From an uncultured Acidobacteriia bacterium (GTDB taxonomy: Bacteria; Acidobacteriota; Terriglobia; Bryobacterales; Bryobacteraceae), in contig CAIKAS010000136.1 of NCBI GenBank assembly GCA_903825445.1, positions 1 to 64,000 of the forward strand: a stretch of DNA of 64,000 bases, given 5' to 3'. Under the pieces are notes generated by a model. It had not been told where the DNA came from, did no database searches, and worked only from the letters and a program-made list of their open reading frames with translations. Below, piece by piece: positions 16,883-25,380 of the stretch. The position numbers were made by a program, and so were the translations under genes. Position 1 is the first letter of the stretch, and each line of letters starts with the position of its first letter.

Positions 16883-17638
16883 ATGTCCCGCATCGGAATA
16901 CTTATCGTCGACGACGAGCCGCTGGCACGCACACGCCTGCGCCGTCTGGTGTCGCTGGATCCGGACTGCGAGGTAATCGGTGAGTGCGCAAATGGTATCG
17001 AGGCGGTGAGGGCTCATTCCCGTCTGCATCCGGATATTGTATTTTTGGACGAACAGATGCCGGGGATGGACGGCTTCGAAGTCATGCGCGCGATTTCGGA
17101 ATCGCATCCACTCGTGATCCTGGCTTCGGCGCACGGCGAACACGCCCTGCGAGCTTTTGAAGCTTACGTTTTTGACTATCTGCTGAAGCCGTTCGGACGT
17201 CAGCGTTTCTACGAATCACTGCGGCGCGCCAAGGCACGGATTGCATGCAATCGCGCATGCAGCGACGCCCGCGTAGCTGATCCTGTGCGGACAGACCCGT
17301 TGCCGGAACGGATTGCGGTGAAATCCAACGGCTCGCTGGTGTTCGTGAAACTGGAGGAGATCGACTGGTTCGAAGCGGCGGACAATTATGTTACGCTTCA
17401 TCGCGGGCGTGAAACGCACATGGTGCGCGCCACCATGACAGAGCTGGAATTGAAGCTGGACCCGGCGCTATTTCTCCGGGTGCATCGGTCCGCGATCGTG
17501 AATCTGGATCGCATCAAAGAGCTGCGTCCCTGGTTCCGTGGCGACTTCCTCATTGTTTTGCGCGATGGCACGGAACTGACGCTCACGAAGAATCACCGCG
17601 ACAATCTGGAATCGCGCCTTTTGCTCGGCGCGGCCTGA
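16883..17638 (+). CDS. LytTR-family response regulator
   Basis: A 251-residue protein with an N-terminal receiver domain (acidic pocket D10/D11, phosphorylation site D56 in IVFLDEQMPGMDG, and K in YLLKPFG) and a C-terminal LytTR DNA-binding domain (about 150-248, containing VHRSAIVNLDRIKELRPW). LytTR regulators of this type are normally paired with a membrane LytS-like histidine kinase. No kinase gene is adjacent, so it is an orphan here. AGGAAGGAG precedes the ATG at 12-20 bases. It may control the downstream cytochrome/monooxygenase gene or be controlled by the divergent MocR. Confidence 0.93.
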   Translation: MSRIGILIVDDEPLARTRLRRLVSLDPDCEVIGECANGIEAVRAHSRLHPDIVFLDEQMPGMDGFEVMRAISESHPLVILASAHGEHALRAFEAYVFDYLLKPFGRQRFYESLRRAKARIACNRACSDARVADPVRTDPLPERIAVKSNGSLVFVKLEEIDWFEAADNYVTLHRGRETHMVRATMTELELKLDPALFLRVHRSAIVNLDRIKELRPWFRGDFLIVLRDGTELTLTKNHRDNLESRLLLGAA

Positions 17639-17676
17639 AGCCGCTGCGTTATCATGGATCAGAAAATCGATACGGG

Positions 17677-19140
17677 GTGCTAAAGTTGCGACGGAATCTG
17701 CACCACATGATCAAACTCGCCTTGTTTGCCTCGGCAGTGCTGGTGGCACCGGTATCGTCCGGAGCGGCGCCGACTTACAACCAGGACATCGCGCCAATAC
17801 TCAACAGCCAGTGCGCGTTGTGCCATCGCCCCGGCGAGGTCGCGCCATTTTCGCTGCTCACTTATCAGGATGCGGCTAAGCGCGCGGCGATGATCGCAGC
17901 AGTCACGAAGGCCCACATCATGCCGCCGTGGAAAGCAGAAGCGGGCTACGGCACGTTCCAGCACGAGCGCCGCCTCACGCCGGAGCAGATCGCTTTGATC
18001 GACGCCTGGGCCAAAGCCGGAGCGCCGGAGGGTAATCCAAAAGACAAGCCGGCAGCCCCCGGTTTCACCGAAGGCTGGGCAGGAGGCGAACCGAGCCTGG
18101 TCCTCAAGACTGGTAGCGGATTCAACGTTCCCGCACAGGGCAATGACCGTTTCCGGTGCTTCGTACTCCCGCTGAACCTGGATAAAGATACTTACATACA
18201 GACCGTTGAATTCCGTCCCGGCAACCGCAGCGTCGTCCATCACGGCGTGATTTACGTGGACGAGACCGGCGCGGCCCGCCGTCGCGCTGCGAATTCTCCG
18301 GATGGCAGCTATCCCTGCTTCGGCGGACCGGGCGTGGCTGCGACAGGACTGATCGCTGGCTGGGCGCCAGGTTCCATTACTACCCCAGGCGATCCCCAAG
18401 ATTCCACTCCCGTGAAGAAAGGCACAGATCTTGTCCTGCAGATCCACTACCATCCTTCGGGCAAACCCGAGACCGACATCTCTTCGGTCGGTGTAACCTT
18501 CTCCAACCCTCCACCGACCCACGGAAAAACTTCCGTCATCATGGTCAACACGAGTATCGACATCGCGCCCGGCGATTCCGCCTACGTATCGAAGTCGTCG
18601 TTGACCCTGCCGCGCGACGTGGAAATCTCAGCCATATTCCCGCACGCCCACTGGCTATGCAAAGACATGAAGGTGGACGCTTTTCTTCCTAGCGGCGAAA
18701 TCACGCACCTGATCTGGATCAAAGACTGGGATTTCAACTGGCAGGGAGCATACCACTACGACAAGCCGGTGGCGTTGCCTAAAGGCACCCGCATCGACAT
18801 GACGTACACGTTCGACAATTCGGACAAGAATATCCGCAATCCCTCCAGTCCGCCCGCCCGCGTGCAGTTTGGCGAACAGACAACAGACGAAATGGCCGTG
18901 GCGTTTTTCACCGCGATATTGCCCACGCCGGAAGACGTTGCGCCGTTCCAGCGAGATATGAGACTCGCCATGCTGGACTCGTTGCTGGCATCGGGTGACA
19001 TGTCCGCGCTTTCGCGTCTGCCGGGTATGAACGGCCGCGGCCGTCAGGTGATGCAGATGTTCGATAAGAACGGCGATGGCAAGCTGGACGAGGATGAGCG
19101 CGCCGCGCTGATGAACTTCCTCCGTATGATGATGCGGTAG
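17677..19140 (+). CDS. exported cytochrome c / copper type II monooxygenase-like / EF-hand fusion protein
   Basis: This protein has up to 487 residues. After a signal peptide comes a cytochrome c domain with C46-A-L-C49-H50. A peptidylglycine-monooxygenase-like copper domain follows, with H188-H189, H257-Y-H259 and H323-x-H325 plus M331 as possible copper ligands. The C-terminus is an EF-hand, DKNGDGKLDEDE (463-474). Proteins with the heme plus PHM-like core are common and poorly understood in acidobacteria and planctomycetes. The chosen start is GTG at 17677. An ATG at 17707 (MIKLALFAS) would also give a signal peptide. It lies 38 bp after the LytTR regulator. It probably works in the periplasm as a redox enzyme of unknown substrate. 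Confidence 0.82.
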   Translation: MLKLRRNLHHMIKLALFASAVLVAPVSSGAAPTYNQDIAPILNSQCALCHRPGEVAPFSLLTYQDAAKRAAMIAAVTKAHIMPPWKAEAGYGTFQHERRLTPEQIALIDAWAKAGAPEGNPKDKPAAPGFTEGWAGGEPSLVLKTGSGFNVPAQGNDRFRCFVLPLNLDKDTYIQTVEFRPGNRSVVHHGVIYVDETGAARRRAANSPDGSYPCFGGPGVAATGLIAGWAPGSITTPGDPQDSTPVKKGTDLVLQIHYHPSGKPETDISSVGVTFSNPPPTHGKTSVIMVNTSIDIAPGDSAYVSKSSLTLPRDVEISAIFPHAHWLCKDMKVDAFLPSGEITHLIWIKDWDFNWQGAYHYDKPVALPKGTRIDMTYTFDNSDKNIRNPSSPPARVQFGEQTTDEMAVAFFTAILPTPEDVAPFQRDMRLAMLDSLLASGDMSALSRLPGMNGRGRQVMQMFDKNGDGKLDEDERAALMNFLRMMMR

Positions 19141-19182
19141 ATTCCAACCACGCCCCGGCAGGCACTCGCGGTAGCATGTTAG

Positions 19183-20394
19183 TTGGCGTCCAAAGGCTCC
19201 CCGCTACTCCCCATATTTTTGATCGTCCTTGTCGATATTCTCGGCATGACGATCATTCTGCCGCTGCTCCCGTTTTATGCAGTCCACTTCGGCGCGTCCG
19301 CGACAGTGGTTGGCCTGCTGGTTTCCAGCTATGCGTTTTGCCAACTAATCGCGGGGCCGGTGCTGGGCAACTGGTCCGATACCACGGGTCGCAAGCCGTT
19401 GCTGATTGCCAGCCAGTTAGGAACTTTTGTCGGCTTTCTCGTCCTCGCCTCCGCCACCTCGCTCTGGATGGTGTTCCTGTCGCGCATCATTGACGGACTC
19501 ACGGCGGGCAATCTTTCGCTCGCGCAGGCGTACATCGCCGACGTGACCGAGCCGCAACATCGCGCGAAATCGTTCGGCGTGATCGGTATCGCGTTCGGCA
19601 TCGGCTTTTTGGTCGGCCCCGGGATTTCGGGTTTCCTCTCGCAGTACAGCTACACGTATCCAATCCTCGCTGCAGCCGCGCTCTCCGCCTGTAGCGTGAT
19701 CTGCACAGCCACGCTGCTTCCGAAAGTGGAACCGCACACGACTGTTGAGGGACCCGCCGGCCCCGGCGGAAAGCGCCTCGGATTGCTCGACTGGAGCAAG
19801 TACGCCGAGTACTTCGCCCGTCCAGGCCTCGGGAAGCTGCTTTGGGAGTTCTTTTTCTTCGCGTTCCCGTTTTCGTTGTTCATCGGCGGCTTCGCGCTGT
19901 TCGCCAGTCATCGCTACCAGTGGAACGGCCACGCAGTTGGCGCAAAAGAGGTTGGGTACGTGCTCGCCTACGTTGGCTTCCTCGGCATTATTCTGCAGGG
20001 TGGCTTGATGGGCCGCTTGGTGAAGAAATTCGGCGAGCGCAACCTGGTTTGGTCCGGTTATCTCTCAGCTGGCATCGGCTACTCGCTGGTTGCACTGACG
20101 CGCACCATCCCGCAACTGCTGGGTGCGAGCACGGTGAATTCCTACGGCATGGGCGTACTGCGTCCTTCCATCACTGCCCTGATTACGCACAAAGCAGGCA
20201 AACATGAGCAAGGCATCGTACTCGGCCTGACTCAATCGATCACCTCGATCACGTCCATCGTCGCCCCTGTAATCGCGGGCGTGCTGATTGACCGGAATCT
20301 GCTGTCCGCCTGGGCGCTGCTGGTGGCGGTATTTTCATTTGCCGGATTAGTCCTGGCTTTGTCCGGTCCGTCCGAACCCCGCACAGCCCAATGA
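19183..20394 (+). CDS. major facilitator superfamily transporter (TetA/DHA1-like)
   Basis: A 403-residue protein with about twelve membrane segments. The MFS motif between helices 2 and 3 reads GNWSDTTGRKP, and the loop-4 region is DGLTAGNLSLAQAYIADVT, both as in TetA-type drug/H+ antiporters. The start is TTG directly after an in-frame stop, so no longer form is possible. The ribosome site is weak. It is probably a proton-coupled exporter of a small molecule; the substrate cannot be told. It stands alone between the monooxygenase fusion and a TIGR03435 gene. Confidence 0.88.
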   Translation: MASKGSPLLPIFLIVLVDILGMTIILPLLPFYAVHFGASATVVGLLVSSYAFCQLIAGPVLGNWSDTTGRKPLLIASQLGTFVGFLVLASATSLWMVFLSRIIDGLTAGNLSLAQAYIADVTEPQHRAKSFGVIGIAFGIGFLVGPGISGFLSQYSYTYPILAAAALSACSVICTATLLPKVEPHTTVEGPAGPGGKRLGLLDWSKYAEYFARPGLGKLLWEFFFFAFPFSLFIGGFALFASHRYQWNGHAVGAKEVGYVLAYVGFLGIILQGGLMGRLVKKFGERNLVWSGYLSAGIGYSLVALTRTIPQLLGASTVNSYGMGVLRPSITALITHKAGKHEQGIVLGLTQSITSITSIVAPVIAGVLIDRNLLSAWALLVAVFSFAGLVLALSGPSEPRTAQ

Positions 20395-20401
20395 CGTGCC
20401 G

Positions 20402-20418
20402 CTCCGCACGCTGCGGAG
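20402..20418. terminator. short GC-rich hairpin after the MFS gene
   Basis: CTCCGCA, loop CGC, TGCGGAG forms a perfect 7-bp stem nine bases after the MFS stop codon region. No T-tract follows, so it could be a weak or factor-dependent terminator or an mRNA-end stabiliser. Confidence 0.3.
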
Positions 20419-20477
20419 ATATGTCGCGTAACCGAGTGCTACGTGCGTCTCGATTTTAGGCTAGACTGCGGGTAGAT

Positions 20478-21338
20478 ATGAACTCTGGATTGCGTTCGCT
20501 CTTACCCGGCATCGTTGTTTTGGCCATCGTCATCGCGGCCCCACCCCCGTTGAAACCTCTCGATCAGCCCGTGCCGGCGACAAAGCCGAGTACCACGTCA
20601 ACCGCGCCTCTGCTCAGATTTGAAGAAGCCTCCGTGAAGGTTCACCCCGCACCGCCCGGCGCGTACATGATCAAGAATTACAAACACAGCCCGCCGTACG
20701 TGATTCCGACCAGCGCCACCTTCATCGATACCGCCCACGTGCAAGACCTCATCATGGAAGCATACGGCGTGGTCGACAGTCAGATCCGCTACCTCCCCGC
20801 CTGGACGCTCTCGCCATCCGGCCTCATGTATGACGTGGAAGCCAAGGCGGAAGGGTCGGCGCCACCCACGCCAGCCCAGTTGCAGGAAATGCTGCAATCG
20901 CTCCTGAAGGAACGCTTCCACCTCGGCGTGCACTGGGAGACAAAGACGAAAGTTTCCGTTTACGCGCTGGTCGTCGATAAGAACGGGCCGAAGTTTAAGG
21001 AATTTCACGAAGCACCACTCGCGGCAACCGACGCGGAGCGGGCCGCAATTCAGCCCTATACCGGCACATCGCTGTTTGCTCTCGCGCGCTTTCTGACGCA
21101 GAATTTCGACGGCCCGGTATTCGACCGCACAGGCCTTCCTGCCGTCCAGTACGATTTCGATCTCAATAAGCTGCTCGATTTTGAAGAACTGGATCGGGAG
21201 CAGCGGACCGATCCGCTGGCGGCAGCCGATTACATCCGCTCGATAGTTCCGCACGAACTCGGCCTGCGAATGGAGTCGCGAAAAGAGAACATCGACTACC
21301 TGATCATCGATCACGTGGACCAGCCGTCCGACAAGTAG
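20478..21338 (+). CDS. TIGR03435 family exported protein (copy 1 of 3)
   Basis: A 286-residue protein with an N-terminal hydrophobic segment (LLPGIVVLAIVIAAPPP) and the family hallmark LRFEEASVKVHP, a variant of the usual FDVASIKP. LIMEAYGV, a central LQEMLQSLLKERFHL and a conserved ending YLIIDHVDQPS follow. TIGR03435 proteins are numerous in Solibacter-type acidobacteria and have no known function. They are thought to be extracytoplasmic. This copy lacks a close partner: the next gene, proS, is a housekeeping gene 79 bp downstream. It is a strong taxonomic marker. Confidence 0.88.
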   Translation: MNSGLRSLLPGIVVLAIVIAAPPPLKPLDQPVPATKPSTTSTAPLLRFEEASVKVHPAPPGAYMIKNYKHSPPYVIPTSATFIDTAHVQDLIMEAYGVVDSQIRYLPAWTLSPSGLMYDVEAKAEGSAPPTPAQLQEMLQSLLKERFHLGVHWETKTKVSVYALVVDKNGPKFKEFHEAPLAATDAERAAIQPYTGTSLFALARFLTQNFDGPVFDRTGLPAVQYDFDLNKLLDFEELDREQRTDPLAAADYIRSIVPHELGLRMESRKENIDYLIIDHVDQPSDK

Positions 21339-21417
21339 GAACCGGCAGTCGCCGCGTTGGGTGAAGTAACCTGAAAGTTTGGTGTCCGCAGTTCCGCGCG
21401 ACGCCTCCCAAACATAT

Positions 21418-22860
21418 ATGGCCGAATCGCCCATCACTCCCCGTCAAAAAGACTTTGCCGCCTGGTATCAGGATGTCGTTCTCCAGGGGGACATGGCGGA
21501 GCCGGCCGAAATCGTCAAAGGTTGTATGGTGATCCGACCCAACGGCTATGCCGTGTGGGAAGGACTACAGCGCGAACTCGACGCCCGCTTCAAAGCCACC
21601 GGCCACGAAAACGTCTACTTCCCGCTGCTCATTCCTCAAAGCTTTCTTCAGAAGGAAGCCGAGCATGTGGAAGGCTTCGCGCCCGAACTCGCCGTTGTGA
21701 CGATCGCGGGCGGCAAGAAGCTCGAAGAGCCTTACGTCATTCGTCCGACTTCGGAAACCATCATCGGCCACTTTTTCGCGCGCTGGGTGCAGAGCTATCG
21801 CGACCTGCCGCTTCTCTATAACCAGTGGGCCAACGTCATTCGCTGGGAACTGCGCACGCGCATGTTCCTGCGCACCACGGAATTCCTCTGGCAGGAGGGC
21901 CACACGGCGCACTCCACACATGCCGAAGCCGAGCAGGAAGTGCTTCGCATGCTCGACGTTTACGCCGACGTGGCGGAAAACATCATGGCCATGCCCGTCA
22001 TTCGCGGCGTGAAGACAAAGTCAGAAAAGTTCGCCGGAGCCTTGCGCAGTTTCTCCATCGAGGCCATGATGCAGAACGGTCTCGCGCTACAGGCTGGCAC
22101 AAGTCACGACCTTGGCCAAAACTTCGGTAAGGCTTTCGACGTCAAGTTCCAGAGTAAAGAAGGCCAGCTCGAATACGTGTGGCAAACCAGTTGGGGCGTT
22201 TCAACCCGGCTGATCGGAGGACTGATCATGAGCCATTCCGACGACAAAGGCCTCGTGCTGCCGCCCAAACTCGCGCCAAGGAAATCAGTGCTGGTGCCGA
22301 TCTTCCGCAAGGATGAAGAGAAGGCCGCCGTACTCGAAGCCGCCCACCGCATCGCCGCCGATATCGGCGCGAAAGTGGACGACCGCGAAGGCCACAACCC
22401 CGGCGCGAAGTTCTTCCACTGGGAGCGCCGCGGCGTGCCGGTCGTGCTGGAACTCGGGCCGCGCGATCTCGCAAGTGGCAACATTGTCCTCAAACGGCGT
22501 GATACCGGGACCAAAGAAATTCTTCCGCAGGAAGGAATCGCCGGACGCGTCACCGCCACGCTCGATGTGATGCAGACCGACATGCTGGCGGCAGCGAAGG
22601 CGCGGCTCAAAGCGAACACCGTACTCGCGAATTCGATGGAAGAAGTGGAATCGATTCTGAGCGAAGTGACGGCGGAAAAAGGCGGCGGCAAATTCGTGAT
22701 GGCGCATCTGAAAGACGATGCCGTCTGCGACGCGCGCCTGAAGGAATTCAAGGCGACGGTGCGAAATATCCCGCTAGTCGACGAATACGACGGCGCAGGC
22801 AAGTGCATCGTCACCGGTGAAGAAGTGGACCGTCGGGTCGTGATTGCGAAATCGTACTAA
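21418..22860 (+). CDS. proS: prolyl-tRNA synthetase (archaeal/eukaryotic-like type)
   Basis: A 480-residue class II aminoacyl-tRNA synthetase that charges tRNA-Pro. Motif 2 reads [20 protein letters not shown] and motif 3 is [19 protein letters not shown]. The [13 protein letters not shown] stretch and the absence of the editing domain (INS) mark the shorter archaeal/eukaryotic-like form rather than the roughly 570-residue bacterial form. A GTG start 39 bp upstream is possible, but the ATG at 21418 gives the usual length and the N-terminus [17 protein letters not shown]. The stop codon overlaps the convergent GT9 gene by four bases. Confidence 0.96.
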   Translation: MAESPITPRQKDFAAWYQDVVLQGDMAEPAEIVKGCMVIRPNGYAVWEGLQRELDARFKATGHENVYFPLLIPQSFLQKEAEHVEGFAPELAVVTIAGGKKLEEPYVIRPTSETIIGHFFARWVQSYRDLPLLYNQWANVIRWELRTRMFLRTTEFLWQEGHTAHSTHAEAEQEVLRMLDVYADVAENIMAMPVIRGVKTKSEKFAGALRSFSIEAMMQNGLALQAGTSHDLGQNFGKAFDVKFQSKEGQLEYVWQTSWGVSTRLIGGLIMSHSDDKGLVLPPKLAPRKSVLVPIFRKDEEKAAVLEAAHRIAADIGAKVDDREGHNPGAKFFHWERRGVPVVLELGPRDLASGNIVLKRRDTGTKEILPQEGIAGRVTATLDVMQTDMLAAAKARLKANTVLANSMEEVESILSEVTAEKGGGKFVMAHLKDDAVCDARLKEFKATVRNIPLVDEYDGAGKCIVTGEEVDRRVVIAKSY

Positions 22861-23627
22861 CTACGGTCCACTCGCGCTAGATCCACCGAACACCCCCGCG
22901 GTGCCCAAACTTGCGGATCACTCGCCCGAAAGAACACCTTCACCGGCGTCCCCACCGCCGCCGCCAAATGCGAGATCCCGGAGTCATTCCCGACGAACAC
23001 CCGCGCGCCACGCAGCCAACAAGCCAGTTCATACAAGTCCATAATCCGCACCGCACCAGCTAACTCCTCCTCCGGCCCGCACAACCACCGAATCGGCATT
23101 GCGCCCTCCAGTTTCCCCGCCGCCGCCTCAAACACTTCCATCGGCGCGCGCTTCGCCGTCGAACTCGCAAACGGATGAATCACCGCAAACGTCCTCCGCA
23201 CATCCGGACAAACGATCTTCGGATTCCTCTCCACCCCCGCGCCCGCCACGCCCAAACCCCGCGCCTGCGCCGCATAAAAGTTCACCGCGTGGCACGTGCC
23301 CTCCGCCTCCGGCAGCGCCCGTAAAAACCGAAATGGCAACCCCAGCCCCGCCACATAGTCCCGAAACTCCGGCCGATTCTCCCCGTACCACGAAATGATC
23401 TCGTCGAAACCACGCAGTCGCTCAATCGCGTCGTCATCATGAGTAATCCCGAGCCGATCCAGCCCCACCGACGCAATCGACCGCGCTTGATCCGCAAACC
23501 GCGCCAGCGCCACATTCTGCCCAGCGCACCACACCTCCGTATACTCCGCCCGCAGCGCCTCCATCGCTGGCAGACTCACAATGAAGTCTCCAATCGCCCC
23601 TGGCCGAATCAGCAAACGTCGCGTCAT
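22857..23627 (-). CDS. glycosyltransferase family 9 (heptosyltransferase-like) protein
   Basis: A 256-residue protein starting [20 protein letters not shown], the classic GT9 N-terminus. The C-terminal nucleotide-sugar site is [21 protein letters not shown]9 enzymes move heptose or similar sugars onto lipopolysaccharide core or surface glycans at the inner membrane. It is shorter than LPS heptosyltransferases (about 320-350), with a compressed middle. A TTG nine codons upstream is possible, but the ATG at 23627 fits the family better. It is divergent from the cysteine operon and convergent with proS. Confidence 0.88.
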   Translation of the reverse strand: MTRRLLIRPGAIGDFIVSLPAMEALRAEYTEVWCAGQNVALARFADQARSIASVGLDRLGITHDDDAIERLRGFDEIISWYGENRPEFRDYVAGLGLPFRFLRALPEAEGTCHAVNFYAAQARGLGVAGAGVERNPKIVCPDVRRTFAVIHPFASSTAKRAPMEVFEAAAGKLEGAMPIRWLCGPEEELAGAVRIMDLYELACWLRGARVFVGNDSGISHLAAAVGTPVKVFFRASDPQVWAPRGCSVDLARVDRS

Positions 23628-23673
23628 AAATGTTGAATCTAAACGTACCTGCAAAGAATCACCTATTGTAAGA

Positions 23674-23686
23674 TGGACTTAGTCCA
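23674..23686. promoter_or_regulatory. palindrome TGGACTTAGTCCA upstream of the cysteine operon
   Basis: A perfect inverted repeat (TGGACT, centre T, AGTCCA) lies 25 bp before the start of the cysteine synthase gene, next to a TAAGAT that could be a -10 element. GACT/AGTC half-sites resemble the operators of Rrf2-family regulators (IscR-like), which sense cysteine or Fe-S status. The match is by eye, and no such regulator gene is in the window. Confidence 0.45.
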
Positions 23687-23710
23687 GATTCTCTCTGCAC
23701 TTCCCGGAAA

Positions 23711-24652
23711 ATGACTACGCCAGCCACCGCGCTCCCCATGGCGCACGACGTCATCAGTCAAATCGGCAATACCCCACTGCTTCGTCTGGCGAAGGTCGAT
23801 AGTGCCTACCCCGGTGTCGAAATCTACGGCAAAGCTGAGTATTTCAATCCCGGCGGTTCCGTAAAAGACCGCGCCGCGCTCAACATGATTCGCGAAGGCG
23901 AACGCGCCGGTCTGCTCACTCCGGGCAAAGTTCTGATCGATTCCACCAGCGGCAACACCGGCATCGCCTACGCCATGATCGGCGCCGTGCGCGGCTACAA
24001 GGTCAAGCTCTGCCTGCCGCAAAACGCCTCACCGGAACGCAAGCGCATTCTGAAAGCCTACGGCGCGGAACTCGTCCTCACCGATCCCGGCGAAGGTTCC
24101 GACGGTGCCATCCGCAGAGTGCGCGAGATCTACGCCGCCGATCCCGACCGCTATTTTTACCCCGATCAATACGGTAACGATGCCAACTGGCGGGCGCACT
24201 TCAACTCCACCGGTCCCGAAATCATCGCGCAGACTGAAGGCCGCGTCACTCACTTCGTAGCGCTGCTTGGCACCAGCGGAACTTTCGTCGGCACCAGCCG
24301 TCGCCTGAAGCAGGATGTCCCCGGCGTGCAGTGCATCTCCGCGCAGCCCTCTACTGGCTTCCACGGCATTGAAGGCACCAAGCACATGGCGACTGCGATC
24401 ATTCCGCGAATCTACGATCCCAGGCTGGCAGACCGTAATATTGAGATTGAGACCGAAGACGCCTACAAGATGGTCCGGCGTCTGGCCCGGGATGAAGGCA
24501 TACTGGTCGGTATATCGGCTGGCGGCAACATCCAGGCCGCCACGCAACTGGCGAAGGAAATTTCCGCCGAAGGCCGCACCGGCGTGATCGTGACCATCCT
24601 TTGCGATGGCGCCGACAAGTATCTGAGCGAGCATTTCTGGGACGAAGAATAA
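23711..24652 (+). CDS. cysM: cysteine synthase (CysM type, probably CysO-dependent)
   Basis: A 313-residue fold-type II PLP enzyme. The PLP lysine is K52 in GGSVKDR, STSGNTG is the substrate loop and GTSGTFVG is the phosphate loop. In mycobacteria the enzyme linked to cysO and mec uses O-phosphoserine and the thiocarboxylated carrier CysO instead of free sulfide. The same neighbours are present here: the JAMM protease gene begins at the next base after the stop codon, then carrier and activator. O-phosphoserine use is therefore inferred. An ordinary O-acetylserine sulfhydrylase role cannot be excluded. First gene of a four-gene operon. Confidence 0.93.
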   Translation: MTTPATALPMAHDVISQIGNTPLLRLAKVDSAYPGVEIYGKAEYFNPGGSVKDRAALNMIREGERAGLLTPGKVLIDSTSGNTGIAYAMIGAVRGYKVKLCLPQNASPERKRILKAYGAELVLTDPGEGSDGAIRRVREIYAADPDRYFYPDQYGNDANWRAHFNSTGPEIIAQTEGRVTHFVALLGTSGTFVGTSRRLKQDVPGVQCISAQPSTGFHGIEGTKHMATAIIPRIYDPRLADRNIEIETEDAYKMVRRLARDEGILVGISAGGNIQAATQLAKEISAEGRTGVIVTILCDGADKYLSEHFWDEE

Positions 24653-25078
24653 ATGATTACCGTTGAACGACAACCCTGGCGCGAAATGGTGAACCACGCC
24701 CAGGCCACTTATCCGAACGAATGCTGCGGCGCCATGATTGGCACTATCGATGGCGACAACAAGACCGTCATCCACGCCATCGCGCTCGATAACGCCGCCG
24801 AAGGTCCGCAGGCAGCCTATTATCAGCTGCGTCCCGAAGATCTGCTGCGCGCCGACCGCGAAGCCCGCGAGCGTAAAATGGATCTGATCGGCATCTACCA
24901 CTCGCATCCTGATTGCGACGCGTATTTTTCCGTCACCGATTTGAAGAATTCCTGCCCGTGGTATTCGTTCGTCGTTCTGTCGATCAAGAACGGGCGTTTC
25001 GACCACGCCAACAGCTGGCTGCCCAACGCCGAACAGACACACGCAGAAAAAGAGGAACTACAATGGCCCGAATCTTAA
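24653..25078 (+). CDS. mec: JAMM/MPN metallopeptidase of the Mec (CysO-cysteine peptidase) type
   Basis: A 141-residue M67 protease. The zinc site is complete: E23, then H83-S-H85-P, S93 and D96 (YHSHP...FSVTD). In Mycobacterium, Mec cuts the isopeptide-like bond that holds new cysteine on the CysO C-terminus. In other sulfur-carrier systems, JAMM enzymes trim extra C-terminal residues to expose the diglycine. Both tasks are plausible here because the carrier has a 12-residue tail after its GG. The gene starts immediately after cysM and its end overlaps the carrier gene by 16 bases. Confidence 0.92.
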   Translation: MITVERQPWREMVNHAQATYPNECCGAMIGTIDGDNKTVIHAIALDNAAEGPQAAYYQLRPEDLLRADREARERKMDLIGIYHSHPDCDAYFSVTDLKNSCPWYSFVVLSIKNGRFDHANSWLPNAEQTHAEKEELQWPES

Positions 25079-25371
25079 TCCCAACCCCCCTCCGCCAGTT
25101 TGCGGAAAAGAATGACACCGTGGAAGCTGCCGGTGCGACCGTTGGCGAAGTGCTCGCCGCGCTCACCACGCGCTTCCCCGATCTGAAGAAGCAGCTCTAT
25201 AACGACGAGGGCAAACTCCGCAGCTTCGTCAACGTCTATCTGAATGACGACGATATCCGTTATCTTCAGAAGGATGCGACGCCCGTGGCCGCCACCGACA
25301 CGCTCTCGATCGTCCCCAGTATTGCTGGTGGTGCCGTTGCCTGCACCGCTGGCGGCGCGAGCAGCATCTAA
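25063..25371 (+). CDS. cysO: ubiquitin-like sulfur carrier protein (CysO/MoaD/ThiS family) with a C-terminal tail
   Basis: A 102-residue beta-grasp protein, with VGEVLAALTTRFPDLKKQLY and VNVYLNDDDIRYL as in CysO. The expected C-terminal diglycine is G89-G90 in VPSIAGG, but the frame runs on for 12 more residues, AVACTAGGASSI, with a second GG at 97-98. The carrier can only be adenylated and thiocarboxylated on a terminal glycine, so the tail should be cut off first. The ATG at 25063 lies inside the end of the protease gene. A longer frame extends upstream but would overlap that gene almost fully. Confidence 0.92.
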   Translation: MARILIPTPLRQFAEKNDTVEAAGATVGEVLAALTTRFPDLKKQLYNDEGKLRSFVNVYLNDDDIRYLQKDATPVAATDTLSIVPSIAGGAVACTAGGASSI

Positions 25372-25380
25372 CATCTGGTC

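Noticed and set aside
24029-25042. 337-codon open frame on the minus strand opposite cysM and the JAMM gene
   Set aside because: It mirrors the codon phase of two well-supported genes in GC-rich DNA, has low-complexity composition and no recognisable motif.
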